A stretch of DNA of 64,000 nt. It comes from Pseudomonadales bacterium (GTDB lineage: Bacteria > Pseudomonadota > Gammaproteobacteria > Pseudomonadales > Azotimanducaceae). Location: assembly GCA_029251375.1 (NCBI GenBank), contig JAQXDL010000010.1, positions 62,001 to 126,000 of the forward strand. The letters are read 5' to 3'. The translations under genes were made by a program, and so were the position numbers. Positions 8,625 through 17,848 of this stretch are shown here, piece after piece. The stretch's first letter is position 1. Every line of letters starts with the position of its first letter. Below the pieces are notes generated by a model that saw only the letters and a program-made list of their open reading frames with translations, did not search any database and was not told the DNA's origin.

Positions 8625-9967
8625 CGACGCCACATTCCCAATTTAAGCGCTATAGCGATGATACCGCCAAACAGCAGCATGCCTGCCGCGGCGGCAAAAT
8701 AAACACCCTGCAAACCTAGCTCCAACTCAAATGCCAGATATAAAGCACCGATTACAGCAACCACGACACGTACGATGGTGCCTATAATTGGCCAAGTTAC
8801 AGTGCCAGCGCCTTGGCTGGCAAAATAGAGCGAAAGTCCGAGGCCCTGAAAAGCAAAACAGGGTCCGACTATTTGAATATACAATTTCGCAGCTTCAAAT
8901 GTATCCGGATCGTTTGTAAACGCGGGGATCCACAGACTAGGAAACAACGCTAGAAAAATGCCAACTGAGCCCGATAACGCTGCCGCTAGTGAGCTGCCGA
9001 TCCAGCCAATACGCTCAGCTCGCGCAATATTGTCCGCGCCAACATTAATCCCAACTAAAGACGTCATGGCAGCCCCTAAGCCAAACACCAAAGGAATCAT
9101 CAAGAACTCAATACGCGAACCAATACCATACCCTGCTAGGGCCGATTCACCGAATTGGCCAACGATCGCCGTGAGGCTCAATATTGTTGTCACAGTCAGA
9201 ATCGGTGACAAAGAAGCAGGTATGGCAACTTTTAGGATGTCCTGAAACAGCGCTTTTGAAAAGCCAAAAGCATGCCTGTGAAGTTTCAAACTTTGAGAGC
9301 CACAAATTAGTCGGACCAACATCAAAATACTTACGAGCAAACTACTGACGATTGCCGACACAGCCGCGCCCGCGATACCAAGTTGCGGCAAACCAAAACC
9401 ACCAAGCACGAGCGCTCCGGACAATGGCACCTGAATAGATGCGCTCATAATCATTAACATAGCGGGGAATTTCATATCACCCATACCGCGGAAGATTGCC
9501 CCGACAATACTCATAAGCCAAAGAAACAAACCGCCACTAAACAGTATCAGACAGTAGGTCTTCGACTGTTCTAAAATGTCATTCTGACCACCGAGAAAGA
9601 CCAGAAGCATTTCGCCCAATATCAGATACAACAGCAGAAACGATATAAAGCCAAAAAGCGCCAACGCTAACGCATGCCAAACTAGTTTCTCGGCCCGCGC
9701 CATATTGCCAGAACCTATCGCTCGTGCGATCGCTGACGTGACGGCACCTCCCATTGCGCCCCCAGACATCGTTTGAATGAGCATTAGTAGGGGAAAAGCC
9801 AACGCTATGGCCGCCAGAGATACAGTACCGAGTTGACCGATAAACCAGACCTCAGCCATGCTCACTGAACTCTGAATCAAGAATGCCAAAGCGTTCGGCG
9901 TCGCCATTCTTATTAGCAAAGGACCTGGCCGAGCCGTCAGCATTGTTTTCGTTCTTGCGTCCATCAT
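8621..9967 (-). CDS. MATE family efflux transporter
   Basis: A 448-residue protein with 12 predicted membrane spans in two similar halves, as in the multidrug and toxic compound extrusion family: MATPNALAFLIQS near residue 22, then the EVWFIGQLGTVSLAAIALAFP stretch, an early segment typical of the family. It should expel cationic or aromatic compounds using a sodium or proton gradient. It is the first gene of a two-gene operon with the HxlR regulator. The start codon lies 25 bases downstream of the inner edge of a long palindrome. Confidence 0.9.
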   Translation of the reverse strand: MMDARTKTMLTARPGPLLIRMATPNALAFLIQSSVSMAEVWFIGQLGTVSLAAIALAFPLLMLIQTMSGGAMGGAVTSAIARAIGSGNMARAEKLVWHALALALFGFISFLLLYLILGEMLLVFLGGQNDILEQSKTYCLILFSGGLFLWLMSIVGAIFRGMGDMKFPAMLMIMSASIQVPLSGALVLGGFGLPQLGIAGAAVSAIVSSLLVSILMLVRLICGSQSLKLHRHAFGFSKALFQDILKVAIPASLSPILTVTTILSLTAIVGQFGESALAGYGIGSRIEFLMIPLVFGLGAAMTSLVGINVGADNIARAERIGWIGSSLAAALSGSVGIFLALFPSLWIPAFTNDPDTFEAAKLYIQIVGPCFAFQGLGLSLYFASQGAGTVTWPIIGTIVRVVVAVIGALYLAFELELGLQGVYFAAAAGMLLFGGIIAIALKLGMWRR

Positions 9968-9991
9968 TGAACATCATGTCACTGAGAATTC

Positions 9992-10036
9992 GTGACTTTA
10001 TTATTGCAAGCCACTAACTTGCAATAATAAAGTTAC
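9992..10036. promoter_or_regulatory. Long inverted repeat upstream of the MATE-HxlR operon, candidate operator
   Basis: Left arm GTGACTTTATTATTGCAAG (9992-10010), loop CCACTAA, right arm CTTGCAATAATAAAGTTAC (10018-10036): 18 of 19 positions pair, with one G-T mismatch. It sits 25 bases upstream of the MATE start. HxlR proteins bind as dimers to dyad sites at their own promoters, so this is the obvious operator candidate. There is no T-run, and it precedes the gene, so a terminator is less likely. Confidence 0.55.
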
Positions 10037-10199
10037 TACAGATTATCGTCATCTAGCGCTAGACAGGTAAACATAGGAGAGGGGTTCAGCAGACAATGAT
10101 ATTTAGCAGTAGAAGAAAAAACAGAACTGATAAAGTGGCGTTTTGAAATGTTTAGCAGCGCTTGATGACGCTGCTAACATGTTCGATCTGGAACTAGGT

Positions 10200-10255
10200 A
10201 TTAAGAACTAGCTATTAAGAACTGGCTATTAAGAACTGGGTATTAAAAACTAAGT
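10200..10255. repeat. Four tandem copies of a 14-bp repeat
   Basis: Copies at 10200-10213, 10214-10227, 10228-10241 and 10242-10255 have the form ATTAAGAACTRGST, with the last copy more diverged. A partial copy (AACTAGGT) precedes them. The array lies just past the stop of the yghU-like gene, in the 314-base gap to the MATE gene. It looks like a slippage-generated minisatellite; it does not form a strong hairpin. Confidence 0.9.
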
Positions 10256-10281
10256 TGTTAGCATTGATTTTTAAAAGCCAA

Positions 10282-11124
10282 CTACTTAACTTCGAAATCC
10301 GCAGCACTGTGCCGCTCAACGACTCGAGTCTCCTCTGGCCCCCAAGGACGATTAACACGACGACCGCGCTCCACCGCAGGTCTTGCTTCAATCTCCGTCG
10401 CCCAGCGGACAACGTTCTTGTAAGACTTAACCTGTAAAAACTCCGTCGCCTGATAGATATCATTTAGCACCAAACTACCGTACCAAGCATAGTTCGCCAT
10501 ATCAGCAATCGTATAATCATCGCCGCACAGGAACTGGCGCTCAGCAAGACACCTATCCAGTACGTCTAGTTGACGCTTAACTTCCATTGCAAACCGATCG
10601 ATTGGATACTGATATTTTTCAGGAGCATAAGCATAAAAGTGCCCAAAGCCACCCCCAAGATAAGGTGCACTACCCATTTGCCAGAATAACCAAGACATAC
10701 ACTCAGCACGCTGCGCGGCATCGGTCGGCAAGAACTTGCCATACTTTTCGGCGAGATAAAACATGATGGCGCCGGATTCAAATATCCGCGTTGGCGGCGT
10801 CGTGCTGTTATCAAGTAACGCAGGGATTTTCGAATTGGGGTTAATCGCAACGAAGCCGCTACCGAATTGTTCGCCGCTACCAATATTAATCGTATATGCA
10901 TCATATTCCGCAGAGGAAATGCCCAGTTCGAGAAGCTCTTCTAATAAAACAGTAACCTTGACGCCGTTCGGTGTCGCCAGAGAATATAATTGCAGATCAT
11001 GATCTCCAGACGGGAGTTCTTTGTCTTCCGTGGCGCCAGCAATCGGCCGATTAATGTTTGCAAATTTACCGCCACTCTCTGTATCCCATTCCCATACTTT
11101 AGGGGGTGTATAAACATCTGACAT
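10282..11124 (-). CDS. yghU: Glutathione S-transferase family protein, YghU-like
   Basis: A 280-residue protein, close in size to E. coli YghU. The N-terminal extension (VYTPPKVWEWD ... GGKFANINRPIAG) is typical of the YghU/YfcG-type nu-class GSTs, which act as disulfide-bond oxidoreductases and organic peroxide reductases with glutathione. The thioredoxin-like domain begins LQLYSLATPNGVKVT, with the Thr-Pro-Asn turn that replaces a catalytic Cys. It is followed by the helical domain (DYTIADMANYAW near residue 205). The ATG at 11124 has a GGAG site in front. It stands alone with wide gaps on both sides. Confidence 0.85.
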   Translation of the reverse strand: MSDVYTPPKVWEWDTESGGKFANINRPIAGATEDKELPSGDHDLQLYSLATPNGVKVTVLLEELLELGISSAEYDAYTINIGSGEQFGSGFVAINPNSKIPALLDNSTTPPTRIFESGAIMFYLAEKYGKFLPTDAAQRAECMSWLFWQMGSAPYLGGGFGHFYAYAPEKYQYPIDRFAMEVKRQLDVLDRCLAERQFLCGDDYTIADMANYAWYGSLVLNDIYQATEFLQVKSYKNVVRWATEIEARPAVERGRRVNRPWGPEETRVVERHSAADFEVK

Positions 11125-11651
11125 AGCTTGATCTCCAACTTTACTTGTGTGCCTAAGGTTGCCACAAGTATGCGGTAATGCATCCCCTCAAAACAAGCGG
11201 ACGGACCCATCACGCTTGTAATATCAGATATTCACGATCGCACCCAGCCTGATAGACAATGAAGGCTGACCAAAGACCGATGCCTAGACCACGTGCTGAG
11301 CTCCGCACCCTGAATTGTTAGCAGCAAATCACCATAGCAAAACAACTTACTAATCAAACAACACTAAGTGCTAAAACAAGACTTACCGCACATTAAGTGT
11401 TGCAGCAAAATGGCACAGTTGTACTGCCTTTTTGCGTTAGCAGGACGAGCGGGCATTAAAACTAAGCGGGACACTAAAGAACTATCGGACTAGAATGGAC
11501 CTATACACGCTTATCAGCGATTGTTGCTGCTGTTCTACCAAAGACGACAAGCTCGCAAGCCATTCCATGACAGCAAAGTCTCGAAGGAAACGTCTAACAA
11601 AGCGACGAAGTGCAACGGCAACTGACAACTAACAAAAATTAGAAACGACCT
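11125..11651. other. Gene-free stretch between divergent yghU-like and phosphomannomutase genes
   Basis: These 527 bases should hold the promoters of both divergent genes. A spaced inverted repeat is visible, CAACACT at 11359-11365 and AGTGTTG at 11396-11402, 30 bases apart, in an A-rich segment. Whether it binds anything is unknown. No conserved small ORF was recognised. Confidence 0.35.
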
Positions 11652-13064
11652 ATGCCAACCGAAACACCTATTGACCGACTTACTAGTTTTAGACTCGGGG
11701 ATGTTAGGGGCATTTATCCTAACGAGATCAACGAAGATTTTGTCCATAAGTTCGCACAGAGTTTAGTTGGTCTATTTAATCTCAAAGGCAAAATCGTCAC
11801 GGGGCGCGATATGCGCACATCCAGCGCGCCACTACAGCAAGCATTAAACAGCTCACTAAAAAGTATCGGCATTAACGTTATAGACATCGGTCTAGTACCA
11901 ACAGAGCTAGGCTACTTTGCGTCGGCACAGCCAGGCATCGAAGCTGCCATTATCGTCACAGCCAGTCACAACCCGTCAAACTACAATGGTCTCAAGTGCG
12001 TCCTAAAAAAGGGCGAGGCAATCACCGTAGACACAGGTCTGAACGATATCAAATCAAAAATGCTTGAGGGTTATCAGCATCCGATCAAAGCCGGCTCAAT
12101 CGAGCAACTAGACTTCCGTGATAGCTATATGGCATTTCTTGAAACACAGTTCCAACAGGATCAGCTTGCAGGTGGACGGATTGCATTAAACGGTCTCAAT
12201 GGCACGGCAGCCACCATGGCAGGCTCAATTGGCGACCGGTTTTCAATTGATCGCACTTGGTTTCGAAAGGAACCCGGACCTATACCAAGCCAAGGTGCCG
12301 ACCCAGCAAACCCGAAACTCGCCAAGGAGATGAAAGACTACATGACTCCGCATGAATTTGATTTGGGCGTTGCCTGGGACGGCGATTGTGACCGATGTGT
12401 ATTCTTCGATGCCAGCGGTGATCTCATCCCCACTTACTATATGGTGGGACTGTTCACGGACCATTTCTTAAAGAAATACCCTAAGTCAGCCATTGTTTTC
12501 GATACCAAACTTTATTGGAACACGATCGATATCATCAAGAAAAATGAGGGTGTACCCGTGCCTGCGAAAACAGGTCACGGCTTCATGAAACAGCGCATGC
12601 ATCAAAGTCATGCGAGTTATGGTGGAGAACTCTCAGCCCATCACTACTTCGGCAACTTCTTTGGCTGCGACTCTGGCATGTATGCATGGCTAACCCTACT
12701 GACACTTTTCAATCGTTCGGAGCAAACACTTGCGGAGATGATTGCTGAAAGCAGAACCAAAGTTTGTTGCACACCAGAGCTTAGCTTAGACCTAACGAAC
12801 CCAGAGGAAGCTTTCAAGCTCATCACCAATCACTATAAAACGGATGCTATCGATATCGATCACTTTGACGGCATACACGTGACACTGCCCGACAACTGCA
12901 GATTCTCTTTAACACCATCGAAAACAGAACCCCTTGTACGTGTTAATTTTGAAAGCCGCGGCCAAGGCGATACCTTGCTGAACCACGCCAACAAGGTTAT
13001 TCAAATGCTAGAGCCCTTCCGTGCCGACGATGCTGACTGGCAACAACATTTACGGCTACTATAA
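11652..13064 (+). CDS. Phosphomannomutase/phosphoglucomutase (ManB/CpsG type)
   Basis: A 470-residue alpha-D-phosphohexomutase that should interconvert mannose-6-phosphate and mannose-1-phosphate (and possibly the glucose esters), feeding GDP-mannose and surface sugars. All four family motifs are visible: the phosphoserine loop TASHNPSNYNG near residue 100, the magnesium loop DGDCDR near 245, the sugar-binding GGELSAHHYF near 323, and the phosphate-binding KTEPLVRVNFESR near 425. The ATG at 11652 fits the usual N-terminus. It is followed on the same strand by the sulfatase after 254 bases; they are probably independent units. Confidence 0.9.
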   Translation: MPTETPIDRLTSFRLGDVRGIYPNEINEDFVHKFAQSLVGLFNLKGKIVTGRDMRTSSAPLQQALNSSLKSIGINVIDIGLVPTELGYFASAQPGIEAAIIVTASHNPSNYNGLKCVLKKGEAITVDTGLNDIKSKMLEGYQHPIKAGSIEQLDFRDSYMAFLETQFQQDQLAGGRIALNGLNGTAATMAGSIGDRFSIDRTWFRKEPGPIPSQGADPANPKLAKEMKDYMTPHEFDLGVAWDGDCDRCVFFDASGDLIPTYYMVGLFTDHFLKKYPKSAIVFDTKLYWNTIDIIKKNEGVPVPAKTGHGFMKQRMHQSHASYGGELSAHHYFGNFFGCDSGMYAWLTLLTLFNRSEQTLAEMIAESRTKVCCTPELSLDLTNPEEAFKLITNHYKTDAIDIDHFDGIHVTLPDNCRFSLTPSKTEPLVRVNFESRGQGDTLLNHANKVIQMLEPFRADDADWQQHLRLL

Positions 13065-13318
13065 AGCTAGACACGCTCCAACTTATCCCTACATCAATGC
13101 CAATTGCAAAATAACTGGCCGGTGTCAGATATAGTATCCAAATTCTGTTCATACCAATTGTTTGTCGAAAGAACGCATGTTTGTAAAAACATCGCTTTTA
13201 GGTAGACACTGTTAATGTCGTTAACTGTTCACTCAATCGAGACAATGAGTACATCTGTGACTGTTACTTTAATACGGTTGTCGATAAACTGAAGTATTCG
13301 AACTATCTATGTAACGTT

Positions 13319-14851
13319 ATGAAAAGAAATATTCTGTTCATCACAACCGATCAAATGCGCTTTGATGCGCTGGGATGCAACGGCGGTCAAACAGCTCGCA
13401 CACCCGCTATCGACAACCTCGCCCGACATGGCATCAACTACAAACGTGCCCACAATCAAAATGTCGTCTGCATGCCCGCTCGAGCAACAATGATCACTGG
13501 CCAGCATGTCGGCTCTCACGGTGTTTGGATGAATGGCGTATCCATGCCCGAAGAAAAACAGACCGTCGCACATCACTTGAACGAGCATGGCTATCGAACA
13601 GGTCTGATTGGCAAAGCGCACTTTGAACCATGGCTTGGCTCGCCTGAAACCTTTTTTGAAAATAGAATGGCGTCAGAAAATAATACCGGTCCTCACCGAG
13701 GCTTTGAACACATGGAGCTTGCCAACCATTTTTTTGAGGGGCATAGCCACTACGACAAGTGGATGGATGATCATCCCGAGGAGAAGAAAAAATTCTACCC
13801 AATGATGACCGACAAAGGCCAAAATACCGCCAGCAAAGGTGATACCGATGCGGTACAAGTGTGGCCGATGGACGTTCCGAAACACCTCTATCACACAGAT
13901 TGGGTCGCTGACCGCACCATCGATTGGCTGTCTGACCTTGCCCAAGACGATCCGTGGTTTTGCTGGATGAGCTTTCCAGACCCACACCATCCCTGGGATG
14001 TACCTGCCTCAGAACTGCATCGTGTTGATTGGCGAAATGTACCATTGCCGAAACTTTATAGAGAAGATAGAGCCGATTTAGAAGCACTCATTGATCAAAA
14101 ACCGAAACACTGGCGCGGTTACTTTGAAGGCAGCCTTTGGGCCAACCTTGAATCACCGCGACAGTTCATCCCCGCCGACATGACCGCCGACCAAATTCGC
14201 GAAATCAATGCAATGACCCATATCGAAAACGAACTGATAGATGAAGCCTGCCAGAGAGTGTTCGACTATCTAGCCAGCACCAATAGACTTGATAATACCG
14301 ACATTATCTTCACAACCGATCATGGTGAGTTTCAAGGCGACTATGGTTTGTTATTCAAAGGTCCCTACCATGTTGATGCATTGATGCGACTACCCTTTAT
14401 ATGGCAACCCGCCGCCAGCGCCAACATCGAAGCAGCTGAAGTCACCGCGCCCGTCGGTCATGTCGACCTTGCATCAACTTTTTGTGCAATCGCCAATCTT
14501 GATCAACCGGACTATTGTGAAGGAAAGCCGCTGCCGCTTAGTGACGATGAGGCCAAAAGCCAAAACCGAGAGTTTGTTTTGACCGAATGGGACTCTGAAC
14601 ATGGACGCATCGATATGCATCTCAAAACCATCTACCACCGAAGTGGTTGGCTGTGCACCTGTTACGAGGCCAGCACGTTGTATGAAGGCAACGAAGGCGA
14701 GTTATACAATATGCATTCGGACCCAGATCAATTGATTAACCTTTGGGATAAGGACGAACATAGAGGTAAAAGGGACGAACTCGTGCAGCTTTTATACAAG
14801 CACCTGCCACCATCAAAAGAACCCAAACTGCCAAGGCTTGCGCCGGTTTAG
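13319..14851 (+). CDS. Type I sulfatase (alkaline-phosphatase superfamily)
   Basis: A 510-residue protein with a complete sulfatase layout: the metal site NILFITTDQMRFDALG at residues 4-19, the signature CMPARATMITG at about residues 51-61 (Cys-x-Pro-x-Arg, the Cys being the one converted to formylglycine), GKAHF near 101, a WMSFPDPHHPW segment near 220 and the late metal site TTDHGE near 338. It should hydrolyse sulfate esters of a sugar or small molecule. No signal peptide is seen, so it acts in the cytoplasm. No formylglycine-generating enzyme lies in the window. It is convergent with the ABC gene, 28 bases away. Confidence 0.88.
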   Translation: MKRNILFITTDQMRFDALGCNGGQTARTPAIDNLARHGINYKRAHNQNVVCMPARATMITGQHVGSHGVWMNGVSMPEEKQTVAHHLNEHGYRTGLIGKAHFEPWLGSPETFFENRMASENNTGPHRGFEHMELANHFFEGHSHYDKWMDDHPEEKKKFYPMMTDKGQNTASKGDTDAVQVWPMDVPKHLYHTDWVADRTIDWLSDLAQDDPWFCWMSFPDPHHPWDVPASELHRVDWRNVPLPKLYREDRADLEALIDQKPKHWRGYFEGSLWANLESPRQFIPADMTADQIREINAMTHIENELIDEACQRVFDYLASTNRLDNTDIIFTTDHGEFQGDYGLLFKGPYHVDALMRLPFIWQPAASANIEAAEVTAPVGHVDLASTFCAIANLDQPDYCEGKPLPLSDDEAKSQNREFVLTEWDSEHGRIDMHLKTIYHRSGWLCTCYEASTLYEGNEGELYNMHSDPDQLINLWDKDEHRGKRDELVQLLYKHLPPSKEPKLPRLAPV

Positions 14852-14879
14852 TTGCAGCTTAAGACGGGTTCAGACGGGT

Positions 14880-16664
14880 TCAGACAACGTTGACCTTGTC
14901 ACCGAATTGCAAATCAACCATCCGCGCATAGACTGGTTCACGTTCAATCAAATCAGCGTGCCGTCCAACCGCAAGGATGCGGCCGGCATCCATCACCACA
15001 ATCCGGTCTGCTTCAAGTACGGTCGACAAGCGATGCGCGATGACCATGGTCGTCCTGTTTTTCTGCAAGACCTTAAGAGCCTCTTGAACCAAACGTTCGC
15101 TCTGCGCATCAAGCGAACTGGTTGCCTCGTCTAATAATAATATAGGGGGGTCTTTGAGAACTGCACGTGCAATGGCGATTCGCTGTTTTTGACCGCCAGA
15201 CAAACGAGCGCCCTTCTCACCTAAATAGGTATCGTAACCCTCGGGTAATTTTTCTATAAACTCATGTGCAGAAGCCATCTTCGCCGCTTCCATGACCTCT
15301 GCATCGCTCGCACCTGGCCGACCAAAACGAATATTCTCAACCGCCGTCGCACCAAATATCACCGTTTGTTGCGGCACGATACCGATTCGAGCCCTAATCT
15401 CACGAGGGTCAGCCTCGGTAATGTCGACGCCATCGACCTTTATCTGTCCTGAATCGAAATTGTAGAACCGCAACAACAATTGGAACACCGTGCTCTTGCC
15501 GGCACCCGACGGACCAACTAACGCAATGTGTTCGCCCTTCGCGACATCTAAGGTGAAGTCATTTACCGCTAGGCTATCTGGCCTAGACGGGTAAGAGAAG
15601 TTGACGCCTTTGAAACTCACGGCGCCTTGGGATGCAGGCAGCGCAGTGGGATTTGCCGGCGCCTGAATAGCGGGCTCCATTTCCAACAACTCTGCTAGTC
15701 GCTCCATGGCGCCAGCTGCGCGCTGTAACTCGCCCCAGAACTCACTCAAGGCACCACCGGAGACACCTACAAAGATAGCGTACAGCACAAATTGTCCAAG
15801 CTCGCCGCCAGAAATATTACCCGCGAGCACTTCGTTTGCGCCAATCCACAAAACGAAAATCAACGCACCAAATACACCGCTCATCGCGACCGTCGTAAAC
15901 AACGCACGAACACGAATCCGCCTTACAGCGGTTATAAAACTTTCCGTCACTGCATCACCGAAGCGACGACTTTCTAATTCTTCGGCCGTAAACACCTGCA
16001 CGGTTTCAACGGCATTTAAAATCTCAGCGGCATGACCGCTGGCATCCGCGACACGGTCTTGTGTATCTCGGGATAACTTTCGCACCCAATGACCGATCGC
16101 AACAATCGGCACAATGATGATCGGCAGCACGATTACGAGGATGCCCATCAGCTGTAAATTTGTATAAGCGAGCAATGCCAGGGCGCCGAAAAATTGAATT
16201 GTCGAGCGCAGCAGAATCGAAATACCCACACCAGATATCGACTGAATAAGTGTTGTATCAGCGGTTAATCGAGACAACACTTCACCGATTCGTGTCACCT
16301 CAAAGAATGTTGGATCCATCCGAACGACATGGCGAAAAACCTTGTCTCTGATATCCGCAACAACTCGCTCCCCCAACCAACCAACAAAATAAGCTCTTGC
16401 AGCACCAAAAACACCAATAACCAGGGCAAACATAAGCAGAACGAAGAAGTATCGATCTACGTTGGCGGCATCTTCTACCGAAAAACCATGGTCGATAACA
16501 TTCCTAACGGCTATCGGCATCGCCAACAGGGCTGCCGAGGAGACCAGCAAGGCAACGAGCGCCAACAGCAAAGTACCTTTATAAGGCGCAATAAAGGGGA
16601 TCAGCATTTTGAGTGGACGAACGGATTTACCTTTCGCTCGCTCTTCTGTTATCGGTTCAGACAC
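14880..16664 (-). CDS. ABC exporter, fused permease and ATPase (MsbA-like half-transporter)
   Basis: A 594-residue half-transporter. Residues 1-320 form a six-span ABC membrane domain. The ATPase domain has Walker A GPSGAGKST near residue 378, signature LSGGQKQR near 482, Walker B ILLLDEATSSLD near 504 and the switch His in VIAHRLS. Two copies should dimerise to export a lipid, peptide or hydrophobic compound. The family includes lipid A flippases and many multidrug exporters and the substrate cannot be fixed. The start is GTG at 16664. No accessory HlyD-like gene is adjacent. Confidence 0.9.
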   Translation of the reverse strand: MSEPITEERAKGKSVRPLKMLIPFIAPYKGTLLLALVALLVSSAALLAMPIAVRNVIDHGFSVEDAANVDRYFFVLLMFALVIGVFGAARAYFVGWLGERVVADIRDKVFRHVVRMDPTFFEVTRIGEVLSRLTADTTLIQSISGVGISILLRSTIQFFGALALLAYTNLQLMGILVIVLPIIIVPIVAIGHWVRKLSRDTQDRVADASGHAAEILNAVETVQVFTAEELESRRFGDAVTESFITAVRRIRVRALFTTVAMSGVFGALIFVLWIGANEVLAGNISGGELGQFVLYAIFVGVSGGALSEFWGELQRAAGAMERLAELLEMEPAIQAPANPTALPASQGAVSFKGVNFSYPSRPDSLAVNDFTLDVAKGEHIALVGPSGAGKSTVFQLLLRFYNFDSGQIKVDGVDITEADPREIRARIGIVPQQTVIFGATAVENIRFGRPGASDAEVMEAAKMASAHEFIEKLPEGYDTYLGEKGARLSGGQKQRIAIARAVLKDPPILLLDEATSSLDAQSERLVQEALKVLQKNRTTMVIAHRLSTVLEADRIVVMDAGRILAVGRHADLIEREPVYARMVDLQFGDKVNVV

Positions 16665-16901
16665 GGGATTTCGTTATGGCTGGGATAAGCCGCGCAGTTT
16701 ATAGACGAGGATTCAGTGAGTCCAGAGCTGTGAGGCGGTCATCTGACTTACGAAGGCGATAATCTATCAATAGTTAAAATCATACTAACCCAAGCCTTAG
16801 CATTTCATCGAATGACACATTAGAATGCGTTCTTTTTTTACGCAGGCGCTTTCTTCGGTAGACGCCTTGGATTAGCTTCGATTTCGACTAGGGCAGCCGC
16901 C

Positions 16902-17714
16902 ATGAGCAGTGACACATACAAAATATCTTCGGCCGAGTTTCTCGACCTTAGCCACCCGACAGACACGCTCAAGTGGCAACTACCGGTCATCGAAAAAACC
17001 ACCGGTGGACGTGGCTCCCTGTTCGGCGGTGTCGGTTTAGCCGCTGGCATCGTTGCACTCGAGCAAGCGACAGGTAAACCGGCCGTTTGGGCAACTGGAC
17101 AATACCTAGCGATAACGCAGCAACCTGCAACCCTAGACCTCGAGGTACTGCTGCCCGCAGTGGGACGTAATGTGACTCAGGGTCGTGTCGTCGGCCATCT
17201 TGGCGACAAAGAGATCATTACTATTCTCGGTGCCTGTGGCTCAAGGCCAAATGTTGCCCAAGGGCTTTGGGAAACCTGCCCTGATGCCACGCCACCAGAA
17301 CAATGTGAGCCTTTGGGCAATCACCAAGACACGCCCTCTTTGCATCAACACGTCGATATTAGAATGGCCAAGGGTATGTTTGGTTTCTCTGGCATGGGCG
17401 AGCCATCTGGCGATGGACAAAGTTTGTTCTGGGCCAGGATGCCTGAGGTTGAACACGACGCAGGCGCATTGGCAATTATCGCCGACTATATGCCCTCTGC
17501 ATTGGGCAACGCACTTGGTCAAGTGGTCCATTGCACCAGCATTGACAACACGATTCGCATTGCGAGTCACAGTGCAAGTGAATGGGTGCTATGTGACAAC
17601 CGCATCCAATATGTTGGAGACGGCTTCGGCTATGGCACAGTGAATATGTGGAGCGAGTCAGGCGTGCTGTTAGCAACAGCAAGCCAAACTATGATTGTCA
17701 GAATGACGGAATAG
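16902..17714 (+). CDS. Acyl-CoA thioesterase, double hot-dog (TesB-like)
   Basis: A 270-residue protein with two hot-dog domains: the first around WATGQYLAITQQPATLDLEVLLPAVG-like strands (residues 65-92) and the second after about residue 150, containing FSGMGEPSGDGQSLFWAR and later HSASEWVLCDNRIQYVGDGFGYG. Thioesterases of this type release free fatty acids from acyl-CoA. It precedes an enoyl-CoA hydratase on the same strand by 134 bases and an acyl-CoA dehydrogenase is convergent further on, which supports a role in acyl-CoA turnover. Preferred chain length is unknown. Confidence 0.8.
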   Translation: MSSDTYKISSAEFLDLSHPTDTLKWQLPVIEKTTGGRGSLFGGVGLAAGIVALEQATGKPAVWATGQYLAITQQPATLDLEVLLPAVGRNVTQGRVVGHLGDKEIITILGACGSRPNVAQGLWETCPDATPPEQCEPLGNHQDTPSLHQHVDIRMAKGMFGFSGMGEPSGDGQSLFWARMPEVEHDAGALAIIADYMPSALGNALGQVVHCTSIDNTIRIASHSASEWVLCDNRIQYVGDGFGYGTVNMWSESGVLLATASQTMIVRMTE

Positions 17715-17848
17715 TCATCCTTGATTCGATGCTTGGCAGCATCACATTGGTTTATTTTTGCCGAGCTTGCTAACAGACAGTTTTGTGTATGATGTGCTGC
17801 AAACACTTATAACGAACGTGCAGCAAAACCGTCAGCAAGGAGCGAATC

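Noticed and set aside
11359-11402. Spaced inverted repeat CAACACT/AGTGTTG as an operator
   Set aside because: Arms of seven bases at 30-base spacing occur by chance in A-rich DNA; kept only as a note in the intergenic entry.
15706-16035. 109-codon plus-strand frame inside the ABC transporter
   Set aside because: It is an antisense shadow of the well-supported transporter gene.
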